This document shows, one piece after another, positions 1 through 11,090 of a DNA stretch of 64,000 nucleotides. The notes under the pieces were generated by a model. The model was not told the origin of the DNA, did no database searches, and saw nothing but the letters and a program-made list of their open reading frames with translations. Positions within the stretch are counted from its first letter, which is position 1; each line of letters starts with the position of its first letter. Made by a program: the position numbers and the translations under genes. This stretch comes from Ceriagrion tenellum (taxonomy: Eukaryota > Arthropoda > Insecta > Odonata > Coenagrionidae): assembly GCA_963169105.1 (NCBI GenBank), contig OY720636.1:119802188-119866187 (forward strand), in the 5' to 3' direction.

Positions 1-249
1 GGTATCATGGGAGAAGGGATGCCATGACCATAATGATTAGACAGCATAGACTTTTGGAAGTAAATATATCGCTTCACAGGGTATTGTGGCAAAGGAAATT
101 TTGCACACACGGCTTTGTAGCTCTATACTACCATCCTGCCATATTAGAAAGTAATTGGTAGGGAAGACTTCATAAGTGTTCCTTGTGAGAGACCTCATGA
201 ATAACAGAGGCTCCTGGATAATTTCTGCGAAGCAAAGGGAAAAATGGAT

Positions 250-770
250 TTGAGGGTATACATATAAAAGACTATAAAACAGGTTTCTGAATGAGAGTGG
301 GAAGAAGGATTCTACGACATGGGTGAATGGCAAAATAATGAAGCAAGAGGACAATTTTGTGCATGAATGCGGAATGTTTGCAAAAGATGAAGATATAAAT
401 GAAAAATTATATATGACATGGGAATGCTGAAGGAAAGTAAAAGACAGTATGAAGAGAAAACATAAAAAGGTGAGAATGTTAGCTACGGGAGCAAGCAAAA
501 CTTGCAGTTTACCCACCCCTTCCCACTTCATTGTATGATCATTGGATAATCCAAGATACACATAAGGAAGTGAGTCAGGTGAATTGTGATAAGTGAATTC
601 TGAGAAGTGCTGGCAGAAAAATGAGGAGGGATAGGAATGAGACTTGAGAGTGAAGAAGGAATGAGGGTTTGATGCTCAAGTAATAGGCATGAATGAAAGG
701 AGTGTCTTTTGTTGGTTGGGTCATGTAGAGAGGATTATTAAGCATTGAGAACTGAAACTAAAGATACATC
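250..770 (+). pseudogene. LINE reverse transcriptase C-terminal fragment, decayed
   Basis: In shifting plus-strand frames this stretch resembles the end of an arthropod non-LTR retrotransposon polyprotein. Around 320-400 it reads WVNGKIMKQEDNFVHECGMF, like the family's VNGK-VDEFVYLGSMF segment. Around 690-750 it reads MNERSVFCWLGHVERI, matching the conserved RWFGHVERM motif downstream of the RT domain. Between the two are stop codons and frameshifts, so no working protein is encoded. The endonuclease and RT core would lie left of the window or are lost. The same motif recurs on the minus strand near 22.65 kb, so the family is repeated here. A 174-codon open frame on the opposite strand (37-561) is only a shadow of this fragment. 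Confidence 0.6.
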
Positions 771-2040
771 CTGAACACAGAAAATGAAATTTCAACCTGA
801 CCAAACCCAACCTGAATCACCCCAACCCAGCACCCTTTGTTTAACTCCAGAGGCTGGCAAACTTGTTGGGAAGGGGGTTGGGACATATGATGAAGGTGAA
901 GGCGGTATCCCTCTCGTGGAAGCATTGAAAACAGGAAAATATGGCGTCGAGGTACATGTGAAAACGGTGAAATTGGAAGTGAAATATTGGAAAGGGTATT
1001 GAATACAGGTGAAGAAGGTGGTGTAATTATAAAACCGGCTTCTTATCCTTCAAATTGAGGTATAAAATGGCGTTGCAGGTGGTCAGGAACGACGGTAATA
1101 GCAGTTATGGCAATGACCCACCGGCTCCACATCTACCGTCAACACAATATGTAGGAAGTAACCTCAACAAGAGAGGGTAGTTTGACTTATAATAAGAGTT
1201 GGTATTAAAATGGACACAAGCATCGTTTGGATTGTACGTCAGTACAAATGGAAACTTATCCAACAGAAAATAAAACTTATGCCGGCTCACACAACTGCCG
1301 ATAATAAGTATATGAAATAAAAGAGCATATGAAACCGGAAAATTCAGAGGCTCTAGTTACACAATAGCATAACGCCCAAACGCTTGTTCGAATGAAAGTC
1401 AATCTCGTTTTGCAGCCCAGAAAGAACGATCATCGGTCGGTAGTTTTTACCCATGAGCTGCTAAGTCCCTAATTTAAGAAATTTCGCTCTAATATTGTTC
1501 GCATGATGAACGTCCAAGAGATCATTACCATTTCATTTCTATTTTATGTTCATTACTATATCAGTTCAAACGGACGAAAGGTATCATTTTGTTATGATTT
1601 ATAACATCATAATAGAACAGAATATTGGAATGAATATTACCTTTCCTTATGGCTCTAATGTTTGTCCTTGATACATATAATTCCATAGTAACTTCGAAAG
1701 TGATAAAAGACAGAATGCCTCTCAAAATGCCATTTTGAAAATCGAAATCGCAGTCGATCACCTGTCGGAGCACAAGACCGTGAGTTTTGAATACGAACAA
1801 AATAAGGCACTCGGGATTTTCCTTCCAACTATAACTGCAGTGGATGGAAAGTCACCAATATGGCTTAAATAGGCAATATAAGGTAAAAACTTTACTACTG
1901 ATTACTCTATTGTTATATGAACGTAGTACAACAAAAGATTGACACGCGAAAAAGTCGTAGGAATTCTTAATTTATAACAATATCTCGTTTTCCTCAGATT
2001 AGACCCTAATTTAAGTGAGAACTATTTTAAAGCGATTTAA
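771..2040. other. no recognisable gene
   Basis: A 72-codon plus-strand open frame at 784-1002 and a few shorter ones show no family motif. I saw no RNA gene, paired repeat ends or promoter. Confidence 0.5.
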
Positions 2041-2046
2041 GCAAAA

Positions 2047-2778
2047 ATGTTAGCGTCTATTCCCGAAAACTCTTCGATCAAAACCTATAAAAAGTTTTCA
2101 TCGTCGCTTATTGAGTCGATTGAGTCCGTGTCCCTTACCGTACTTTCTACCGCCTTCCAGGCATTCTATCGCCCTCTATCGCTTCCTACCATGGGCGTAG
2201 TCAGGACCGTCAGGACTGTTATGAGCAATATGTTGGAGGCACAGTCAGGACGTCCACTTGTAAACATCCTGTCTGGCTCCGTAGAGCAGATTTGGAATGA
2301 AATATCTCTGGTTATGCCTATACTTTCTACAACAATTAATAGTGTAAGTATTTCAGCCACATTCTTCCTAGTACTTATATTTTCTTGTTTAACTGGAAGA
2401 TACCCTGATGGTAGACAAGAAGAAACCCGCTGGCACAGGGGCACTTTGTCTCATAATTCCAGGGGGGAGGGAAGGTGAACCATCTCGAGAATCATGGTTA
2501 AATGCATGGCGAGACATGATTTCTCCACCTCGACCTTATGGACAAAAAATCAAGATGCTATCGGAGAGATGCTGAAATTTCTTTTTAACATTGGGCTTAT
2601 GCCAAATTGCCGCCAAGCGAAGTCCTTCAAGAGGACCTCTCAGCTGAGGGAAATTTTCCGATGTCGGGTTCCAAATGATCATTCCGATGTCAATCTCATG
2701 CAATCCTTGAGTCGACGAATTCAAGCACTTCTTCGAGGCAAGGTCAAGAAAGAAGCAGCAGGAGCTGCAACGAAGTGA
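2047..2778 (+). pseudogene. unrecognised ORF interrupted by one in-frame TGA
   Basis: One plus-strand frame is open from an ATG at 2047 to 2775 except for a TGA at 2476-2478, giving about 143 and 94-100 residue halves. The first half has a hydrophobic stretch around residues 97-117 (SVSISATFFLVLIFSC). The second half ends in a basic, helix-like tail (SRRIQALLRGKVKKEAAGAA). Between about 2400 and 2575 the +1 frame also looks protein-like (PAGTGALCLIIPGGREGE, then SWLNAWRDMISPPRPYGQ), so two compensating frameshifts are an alternative to one stop. I do not recognise a family. It could be a decayed transposon or endogenous viral ORF, or a lineage-specific gene. No introns, transposon ends or neighbouring gene help to decide. 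Confidence 0.3.
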
Positions 2779-5020
2779 GGTCTAGTTGACGCGGGCTTTT
2801 GTTGTCTGCTGAACATAACACTGAATGGCATGACAATTTTTTTTATCCTGATACCATAGACACTTTACTTGGACCTTAAGGCGCAAGTCTCCTAGTTTAT
2901 ATTTCACTCAATAAAGGATAAAGATTTACGAATGCGCAGCTTAACAGACTCACGGTTACTTCGAATCAAGCAAACATTCGATAGTTGGCCTTCTGAGAGC
3001 AAAAATCATAGTCGGCAATCCGAATTTTCAATGATGCACTAAAATTGATGGAATAAATGTTTTAAAAATCGACTGCAATGATCTTTTAAAAATGAACCAA
3101 AATCAAACAAATCAACATGTCATTGATATTTCAGTTTTCCACCTTTTTCCAATGTAAATTAAGATATAGATAATGCATCAGATAAAGCTTAAAACTGAAA
3201 AAATATTAAAGAACGAAATTTGCGTACTTAACACATTTTTACAACTCACCCCTTCTCCTAGAGGATATTTGCCACGTCGCAGATCCAAATAAATCGTAAT
3301 CGTTGAATATACTTATTCCAGAGAGAGGGGATTCATTATGATATCTGACCCTTTTTAAAAATAAAATTCTGATTTATATCTTCATGCTAAATGTTAGTTC
3401 ACTTCAGTCCCCTCACCGGGATAGGTCTTCTGATCACGCCAATGAGGAATAGTCAGGATGCGCATAACGCAAAACAGCGATTCCAATTGAAACTCGACTT
3501 CCACAAACTTTCATAATCGTATCTCCCGAACAATTTACCGCTACCCAAATTTAACCCGACAATACACATCAAAGTTCGCTATATCAAGCGTAAAAAAAGG
3601 TTTGGTATCACCGATAGCATTGAGCGCTTCGTATAAATAATCCAGGCGTTGAGTTTCATTCGTGTAATGCCCGAAGTTAGAAGATAACTGCGAATAAAAA
3701 TCCGCTGTATGAAGTACTAAAATTTATCCTCCCATAGCTTTTTTAGCGAGACTCAACAGACATGATGATCGTCAACATTCATATCAGTGTGATGAAGGTC
3801 TCTTTTAGAGATTCGTCGTTTCCTGAAGTTTTAATAATTGATGGATAGTATGAAGAATGTATTATATAATCTTTTTTAATTAAAACTTATTATTTTTCTT
3901 CTCTTCTATATGCTTTCTGCGAAAATGTTTGCGCTGGATTGCATCAGCTTGGGGGCAACTTGACCGCACGAAAGGGCCTTTGCGTGAGCATATACCAGAC
4001 AATAAGCACGCGGTCATAGAGATGGACGTCCGAGACGGAAGAAACTGGACTTCACGATGGAACGCGAGTTAAACACAGGGTCGTATTTCTGAGAACCGTA
4101 GACATTAAGGGGGAAAATCGCAAGACAATGAGGAACGAAAAGCTGAAGGAGACAGAGAATGGATGGGTTTCACTGATACATCCGGAAATAAACCTTCGTC
4201 AAAAACTTCATATGAGGAAGTGAGTTGCCGCATCTGTATTTGAATACCGAGGCCTTCAGTTAGCTGCAAGGAATGTCAGAAGTCACGATTTCAATATAGG
4301 CACTGTAATCTACTTTGAAATATAACGCTTCGTTACTGTTAGTTGCAACAGCTAACAATACCCATGAAGTAACTCCGACGTACTGAAATTTGAGAAGTGG
4401 TGACTTAGGTCCGTCTGAGAGGCAAATTATGGTCAGAAGCATATTTATGAATTACTCTTTCCAAGGCTCCGATACATATCATAGCTGAAATGAGCAGTGT
4501 GATCAGGATTTTGATTTTAATTGATAGGAAATAGATCTCACCCATTCTGAGTTTGAAGGCTGGCTTTCATTAATGTGCAAGCCAAAAATATTCTTCGCCC
4601 ATGGTATTTCAATATAGAGGAGATTTTCGAGATGCAGTCTCTCGACTCGCAAAATCGAATTATAAGGAGTTATTCCGCTTTAGTCGGCGAAGATATGATG
4701 ATAACTTCTTTTTCGAATGAAAACTGGCCGAATATTTTGCCAGGTCTCTCTACGCGATGCAGATATCGTCCCTCACACATCCCGACAGATTGCGATTTAA
4801 CATAAGTTACGATTGTTTCGAATGACGCTGGAGCCGAATCGCTGTCACGAGTCGTAACGGAGGGCTAATATCCTTCTTCGGCATCAATTTCGCTCAATTT
4901 ATATAGATTGATTTCCACCTCTAAATTAATATCGGACACATTTCGAGTGAGACAACACGTTTATGTATTGAAAGAGTCAGATACCAACAATCAGGAACAT
5001 TTTTCCTCAGGAGTGCATGT
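2779..5020. other. no recognisable gene
   Basis: Only short open frames, none with a known motif. The piece at 3930-4200 is richer in G+C but has no coding signature. Confidence 0.5.
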
Positions 5021-5023
5021 ATA

Positions 5024-5182
5024 GGCTGCTATTCTGAATGAAATAGCGTGAACGCTATATGCCATAAATAGCTTTCGTTACGCTTTTTTTCGAAGAATAA
5101 CATGCTATTTTTCGACACAAAAGCGTAACGAAAACTACTTCTGGCATATAGCGTTCACGCTATTTCATTTAGAATAGAAGCC
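5024..5182. repeat. foldback (long inverted repeat) element
   Basis: Two 64-bp arms (5024-5087 and 5119-5182) are inverted copies with about five mismatches, around a 31-bp spacer. Each arm also holds a small hairpin (ATAGCGT-GA-ACGCTAT). The trinucleotide ATA sits directly outside both ends (5021-5023, 5183-5185) and may be a short target-site duplication. There is no coding capacity. The structure fits a non-autonomous foldback or MITE-type DNA element; its family is unknown. Confidence 0.65.
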
Positions 5183-5627
5183 ATACTCTATTCTGTACGT
5201 TGAAATGAAACTATTAATATTCTGTAAGGTATATTTTATACATATTAAATTGATTATCATTATTAATTCAATTGAAATGCTGCTCTATTGGATTTTGAGC
5301 CATTCGATCTGGATATGGAAGAGAAAGAGGTTTGTTAGAGCAAGGACTTCTGGACAAAATTCATTTGGCAGAGGGAATTCCATGCAAAATTGCCGATTAG
5401 ACCTAAGGCATGCCGAAAGTGAGGGGAGCGAGGCTCTGGACTCCAGTTAAAAGCCGAAAGAAACGCCAAAAAGGCGCTCAAATGGCGACTTGTCGAGTAA
5501 ACAAAAACTGGAAAAACTTCGCCGTTATTCTACCGCCGTGAGATCTTTAATAAATGTTTCGTTATGGCTCTTTGCATAATTAGCAACGCACGATCGCATA
5601 ATTAATTCGCTGGCACAGCAAAAAATA

Positions 5628-6232
5628 AGGGTGTACATCGTTCATATTTACATTCAATTCTTCAAACCCTAGTCCTTGTTTTTCGTGCTATTTTTACCGT
5701 GGACGCGCTATCTAGAACTTTCCTGTGTATTCCGGCGCTATTAGGCCCGCTGTACTAATAGCGCCGGAATACACAGTCACCTTCTAATGTCACCTTCAAT
5801 GGCAGAAGATAAAACCCATTGCGGACTAAACAAACTCTCAGCGATTGCAGAACACGGGGTATGAAGTCTGTAGTGACGATACATGGCCGCGGTCTATTGG
5901 TGCACAAGGCTAAAACAATGATTTAAAATTACTTGTTATTTCAAAAATACGGAATGTAAACGCTAAAATTTTGGCTTTAGGGGTGAATGTACCAAAATTG
6001 TATTTTTCGTGGTTCCCGACATTTGTGCTGACACTCCATTGCCTACATTTTAAATTTACTATTTTGATCATTTCAATCCGTTTTGACAAACGACGGAAAG
6101 ATCTTTGTCTCGGCACTTTTCATTTCATTTTAAAGAGAGGCACAAGTAACGGTAAGAGAGTACATCGCTCATATTTCCGCTCAACTCTTGCCATTCTTTT
6201 TCACACTAATTTTGCATTGGATGCCATATGCG
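5628..6232 (+). repeat. two diverged direct copies of a ~75-bp sequence
   Basis: The segment at about 5628-5712 and that at about 6150-6232 are similar throughout. They share a TACATCG(T/C)TCATATTT core followed by aligned T-rich sequence. They lie about 520 bp apart and flank the inverted repeat at 5723. They could be an old local duplication or ends of a lost element. Confidence 0.35.
5723..5776. repeat. perfect 21-bp inverted repeat (hairpin)
   Basis: Arms 5723-5743 and 5756-5776 are exact reverse complements, begin CTGTGTATTCCGGCG, and enclose a 12-base loop. The arms are GC-rich compared with their surroundings. No U-tract or gene end is near, so a terminator role is not supported. Confidence 0.75.
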
Positions 6233-8378
6233 TGAATAGTTTACTACTATCGCTGTTTGCGTTCATATTGATGCCTATTACAGTAAAAATCACTTCAAAT
6301 CGGCTCCATTTTATTTTTGTAATCTTTTTATCATGACGTTACCAGAAATGTATATTACATTATAAATGCAAGGACTGGGTGCAATTACTCATTCCTACCT
6401 CAGGTATCAAAATGGCTTGGCGCAGCTGTGTTCAAGTCTTACTGTTATTATCCCTCTATTCGATACATTGGTAATGATCAGTCCAATCCAAGACAGCCAG
6501 CCAACGGTGAGTCTCTTCCCGCGTGGATCAATTTTATCGAAATTCGACTGTCTACTTGGGCAGAAGAGCGATTTTGTTATTTATGCTGATGTTGTACACA
6601 AGTTTCGACACGGATAGGAAAACACGAAGGAAAGTAAGCGTAAAGTTCTGAACGTGTTGACGCTGATCGCGTTTCAGTGATCCACCGCTTGTCAGTCAAT
6701 CGAGGCTCCTCTAGAGCGCTTGAGAAACATTCGTCCGCGCCGTTCGAAGGGATCACGCGTGGACCAAGGTCGTGGAAGTCGGCTAGCGATGTTACTATTT
6801 GCGCCTCTGTCGGTCAAGGTCATGCGGAACAGGATGAAGCAGGGCTGAGGGTACGCGTAGGGAAGCTGAGCGAGGCGGCGAGCAACGTGAGGCACCGCCA
6901 CGATCTGTAGCGGATCTAGAGCTAAGGGTGGCGGTAATGACATGCGGACATGAGGGTGAAAAAAATCACACAAGATGGTCAATCCGTGTCAAAATGTTTC
7001 GATATGAAAGAATGTCGCTGCATTGCGGCTTGTTTGCTGAAAGTAAGGTAATTTTTTTTGTTCAGTCTACTTCTAAAGGGAGTAGATATTTTGATACAAA
7101 GTGAGAATCTATCCACGTGAAATGCGATCTTTGCTGCTCATTCTTAAAGTAATAAGTAACGCCGGAAAACAAAACGCTTTCCCGAATTGCTACTTTCCTC
7201 AAATGTCATCTTAATTGTCTGATCATGTTGAGGCAAAATACGCCATTTGCGGTATCATGTTCCTTCGCGGGGAAGATATATCATGCGCACAACAAAGTTG
7301 TCTTTTATTCACAACCATTAAATAAATTATGATGTCATCGTGATCAAAGAAATACTATTTAGCTCGATCGTTTGAAATTTCAACGTCAAATTAAAATATA
7401 ACGTATCATCACGTCAACTTACGTTCGTATGAGTGACTATGGAAAGTATAGCGAGAGATGATATCTTCATATTTATCTGTTATTGACCGGGCTTAAACCG
7501 GGATAAATTGTGACTTTATTCAAGTGATTGTCTTCTTCCTATGATATATAGAGAAATATCAGTAGCTGCAAAACTGGTGAGATACAACTCATCATTGCGC
7601 GAGGCTAAATATTACTCTACGCTGATTTCAGGCGTTTATCCAATGTTAATGTTTTCTTGTCAATAGCTCCGAAGATCTTTACTCCAACATCATTAAAACT
7701 CACTCATTTATACTCATCAGAAGAAATTAAGAAAACAACAGATATTAGGATTGTGATATTTTCCTTAGCGCAATTATTTACTTCCAGGACTAAAAAGGCT
7801 TTAAGTCTGAGGCATTAGTCTTCGTAGAATAAAATGGCTGAATGCAATGAAGTAAGTTTTTCCTTAACTAAACCATCATTTTTTTAATATTCTCCAAAAA
7901 CGAGTCTTCTCAGAATAGAATCCTCAAACATGATTGCCAGAGGAATATTCACCGTATGAGTAACGAACTTTCGGGCCCTAATAGAGAGGATGGGTAATTC
8001 CTCTCTTTTGTAGGCATGTACCTAATGATTCCTCATGAATTTGGCCGCTATAATGTTCTCGAATTATACAGCTTATCAGTGGTATATCTTTCAGTAGGAT
8101 CTCTCTGCATTTAATTTGTAATTCTTTTAACGTGATGTAAATATCAGGTAAAACTGAAGGCGCCCCTTGGTAGAATAATTTGATCTCCATCATAAAGAAT
8201 ATTTTTTATTCCTTAGTATGGAGAATAGGCATAAAGAGTCAAATATAAGCTCCGATCTCCAAGAGGGACAGTACTTACATGAAATAATTACTCTCCTTCG
8301 CTTACTTATTTCTCTCATGCACGGATCGATCTACCAAATATCATCTTCATCCACGTGATGCTCTGTACACCATCCAAG
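5777..8378. other. no recognisable gene; GC-rich patch at 6640-6930
   Basis: Several open frames of 60-121 codons carry no family motif. The 6640-6930 patch is noticeably GC- and CpG-rich and open in both directions for about 77-96 codons, which is expected by chance in GC-rich DNA. Confidence 0.5.
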
Positions 8379-8410
8379 AATGTGTGTGGCAGGGGGTATT
8401 TTCACGAGAT
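8379..8410 (+). repeat. dispersed-repeat fragment (GTGTGGCAGGGGGT core)
   Basis: Holds the core TGTGTGGCAGGGGGT shared with longer copies near 9.13, 17.15 and 30.0 kb. Only the core is clear in this copy. Confidence 0.45.
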
Positions 8411-8699
8411 CTGCGTGAAAGAGTTTTAATTGCTTTTAGTGTGAATCCCATATTCTTCTCATCCGTGCTCCTCATGAGCGTACTTGGGGTGACATTGGTT
8501 CTTCCTGAGCTGGATATCATCCAAGATGCTAATATCGATTCCACCGATTATACATGTTCTGTCTCGTTCCCAATACCATCTCTACATTACGAAGGAATAA
8601 GTAACATACCCAATGCATAAAATTTTTACCTCCCGTTGTCAGTACAGAGCACACCATATTAACCCGTCTTGAATTTATTATACCGTAACAATAAACTGG

Positions 8700-9010
8700 T
8701 AATAACCAGTAAGAATACCCATTAGAAAAGAATGTTAGCCATAGACACCAGTTGTTGAAGACATATATAAAGATAAAATGAACAGACCAAGGGAGAAACG
8801 AGGATGTACACCAAAGAGCCGAAGATAAAATGTCTATTGAAGTAAGAATAAGTACCACGTGAAAGAGAAATGGGTATATAGGTTACATTATGAATATGCT
8901 ACGAACATACTGAAGGGGAAAACAGAAGGAAAAGTCCCAAGAGAAAGACCCTAAGAAAAATACCGTAGGCCAGCAAATGGATAGCAGAACAACAAGGAAG
9001 AAGTTGGAAT
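8700..9010 (+). pseudogene. LINE 3' end fragment
   Basis: Near 8920-8965 the plus strand reads LKGKTEGKVPRERP, resembling the IEGKxxGKRGRGRPR tail of a LINE family also seen at 31.9, 44.7 and 60.9 kb. Stops and frameshifts are frequent and only the tail is recognisable. Assignment rests on this basic motif alone, so it is tentative. Confidence 0.4.
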
Positions 9011-9102
9011 GGAACCGGGACAAAATTAAAGAACTACAATAAATCAATCTGATTAAAAGCTTTTTCTTCTAACGCACTATTGGTGAAAACGACACAAACA
9101 TC

Positions 9103-9170
9103 GACATCTACATAATACCCCGCAAACCATTTCAAGGGTACTGGCAGGGGGTGCACCAACATATACTCCT
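9103..9170 (+). repeat. dispersed repeat copy B
   Basis: Shares the order TCTACATAATACCC - GCAA-CCA - TTCAAGGGT - TGGCAGGGGGTG - CACCAACA with copies at 17112-17188 and 29970-30045. No coding potential is visible and no tRNA boxes were found in it. Confidence 0.6.
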
Positions 9171-9940
9171 TGTATCCCAATAAAATTAATGAAGCGCCCT
9201 CTATCGATGAATTAGAGTGACGGATTGATCGACTAATGAAACGATGAGGCATAAAAAATTCGTTAGCAAACAGTTCACGTACGTAGTATCTTTTTCCCAG
9301 TCGCTGCTTTTTAGTGGCTCATGTCCTCGTCACAGTCCCTGCCAAGCCACGAAACTTTCACGACCACCGAAAGGCTTTCGGTGGTCGTGACCAAGCACCC
9401 CTTACGGCGACTCACAGGGTAGTATGTAGATGCATATGATGACATTGGGTGTAAAGGGAAGGCCGCGGAGTCGGCGGCAGCCTGCCTCAACTTCCCCGCT
9501 GGCGCACTCCGTTCCCCCCGCGGTCGAGGAGCCCTTGCCTCCCCACGCGGTGACGCGATCATCCGCGATGAATGAGAATTAATCCAAGTGACGGAGGCCG
9601 TCTCCATCCACGCATTCGATTGAGGAGAGTTTCTCAACGGCCGCGGAGGACGTGTCCTGGAGAAACAATTCATGCGGAGCGGTCTCGTCGCAAACAAGGT
9701 CGCGACCTCCCCAACACCCCGTCAGCAAACGCCTTCATCTTTGGCCAACGAAGACTCTCCCCCTACCAAAGTGCATATTTCGGCCTGCATAGCGCGATAT
9801 AGTATATCCATACGAAAAATAGGGCAAGTAACACATTCTCATTACTTCTGGATATGCGCGTCACCGTTTTCAATCCATTCGAAGATGTCCTGAAACCCAA
9901 ATGGAATGATATTATAATAAGAACTTTGTAATATTCCTCA
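9171..9940. other. CpG-rich, GC-rich patch (about 9300-9730)
   Basis: GC content and CpG density rise sharply over about 9300-9730. Both strands are open for 76-128 codons, but the predicted peptides are rich in Arg, Pro and Ser and match no family I know. It could be a CpG-rich promoter, a repeat body or a LINE 5' region. I see no TATA box, splice site or start that ties it to a gene. Confidence 0.35.
9358..9390. repeat. perfect 16-bp palindrome with a one-base centre
   Basis: Arms 9358-9373 and 9375-9390 are exact reverse complements (TCACGACCACCGAAAG and its complement) around a single G. It lies at the left edge of the CpG-rich patch. Confidence 0.8.
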
Positions 9941-9962
9941 CTGTTTTATTACTATTAAACAA

Positions 9963-10002
9963 GCCTAACCGGTTTCAATGTATACACATCATCATCAGAG
10001 GC
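9963..10002 (-). ncRNA. hammerhead ribozyme motif (type I layout)
   Basis: On the minus strand the order is: stem I 5' strand GCCT (10002-9999), core CTGATGA (9998-9992), a small hairpin with ATGT/ACAT arms, GAAA (9976-9973, the last A starting stem III), stem III as the palindrome ACCGGT, then T as residue 17, then AGGC (9966-9963) pairing exactly with GCCT. Predicted cleavage is 3' of the T at 9967. All catalytic-core positions that I can place are present. Stem III is very short, as reported for hammerheads of Penelope-like elements, which are thought to act as dimers. The motif lies downstream of a Penelope-like ORF on the same strand. Confidence 0.65.
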
Positions 10003-10146
10003 AGAATACAGCGTGCAGAGGTGGTGGCTTGATATATATACAGGGTACCACACGGGGAAGGAAAAGAGGCGGTTGGGAGGGGGGGATATTAGTAGAGAGG
10101 CGAGGGTTAACAAAGCTAGGACACGGGAAATGTGAAAACAACAGCG

Positions 10147-10970
10147 TCAAGAGTTAAAAGAGGAAGAGTGAGGAACAGTAAAAAGGGGCGACAATTTGTC
10201 CGGAATAAAATCATTTAAAACTCTATGACTAGATTTTTTAAAGGCTAAAACAATTTCAAAATTTTCTAAAAAATCCAATTTGGCACCTTGGTCACAAAAA
10301 TATAAAATATTAGGATTAAAATTAGAAATGTGATTGTGGTCAAACAGACGCTTAGTTCACATAGAGCTGTTGTCATGATTTAAAAAACATTTTAAATGTT
10401 CGGAAATCCTTGTTTTAAATTTGCGGCCAGTTTGACCGAGGTAAAAACAATTGCATCTCGGAGAATCACACTTCAGGGAGTACACCCCGCTTCTCTCCAA
10501 ATTGTCGTAGGGATCTTTAGAGTTAAAAAGGAGTTTGCCGATAGTGTCAAGATTATAAAAGCATAGTTTTAAATTGTCCTTAGGCAGCACTCGGCTAAGT
10601 TGGTAACTTAGTTGGTTGATGAATAGTAGCTTGCACCATCTCCTAGGTTTGTCCGGGGGAATGGGGGTGAGGAGAGAGGAACTCTATCTGGCTTTTTGCG
10701 TAAATGACGTAATAATAACTTTTCAATAAGGTCCTCTTTGTAGCCATTCCGTGAGGCCAAATGGAATGTTAATTTCATCGTCCAGATGCTGACTAGACAA
10801 CTGCTGAAGGGAAATCCCACAAAATTATATGTCAATAAAATGTGAAAAGACTTAATAAAAGGAATCAGGCCTGGAAACACTATATTAAGCACTATAGTAT
10901 ATGTAATTACACAACGAGGATCTTGTCCATTTTGAAAGCAGAGAATTCTTGGAAGTGACATAGGAAGGTA
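10147..10970 (-). pseudogene. Penelope-like polyprotein C-terminus with GIY-YIG endonuclease domain
   Basis: The minus-strand frame from about 10634 reads LLFINQLSYQLSRVLPKDN, then GVYSLKCDS and CFYLGQTGRKFKTRISEHL (about 10494-10402). This is the GIY-YIG core: the GVYSLKC and YLGQTGR segments with the following Arg and His. One TGA interrupts the frame just after the domain (near 10365). The frame then continues through FDHNHISNFNPNILYFCD and ends with a stop at 10147-10149. Upstream, 10961-10608 carries another frame with LASRNGYKEDLIEKLLLRHL, consistent with the linker after the RT. In this family the domain nicks target DNA for retrotransposition. The stop and frameshifts make this copy dead. 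Confidence 0.75.
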
Positions 10971-11090
10971 ACCAATATCACTGCGAATAGTTCAAAAATA
11001 ACTTGGTACTCAGTCATGCACAGGGAGGCATAGATATGAAAATATATACCATCGGTACGAAATTCGTCATCAAAATCATTTGACTTGACC

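Larger units (their letters stand above)
9940..11090 (-). mobile_element. Penelope-like retroelement, 5'-truncated and decayed
   Basis: Read on the minus strand, this contains the C-terminal end of a Penelope-like polyprotein, then about 145 bp of downstream sequence, then a hammerhead-ribozyme motif at 10002-9963. That order fits the family, in which hammerhead motifs lie in the terminal repeats. The RT core is not preserved; only sequence just before the GIY-YIG domain is legible. I did not identify a second terminal copy or a target-site duplication. Confidence 0.7.

Noticed and set aside
37..561. 174-codon minus-strand open frame with hydrophobic stretches
   Set aside because: It lies antisense to a LINE fragment on the plus strand, which explains the open frame.
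9311..9697. 128-codon minus-strand frame
   Set aside because: It lies in a GC-rich patch where stop codons are rare, is Arg/Pro/Ser-rich, and has no motif or splice context.
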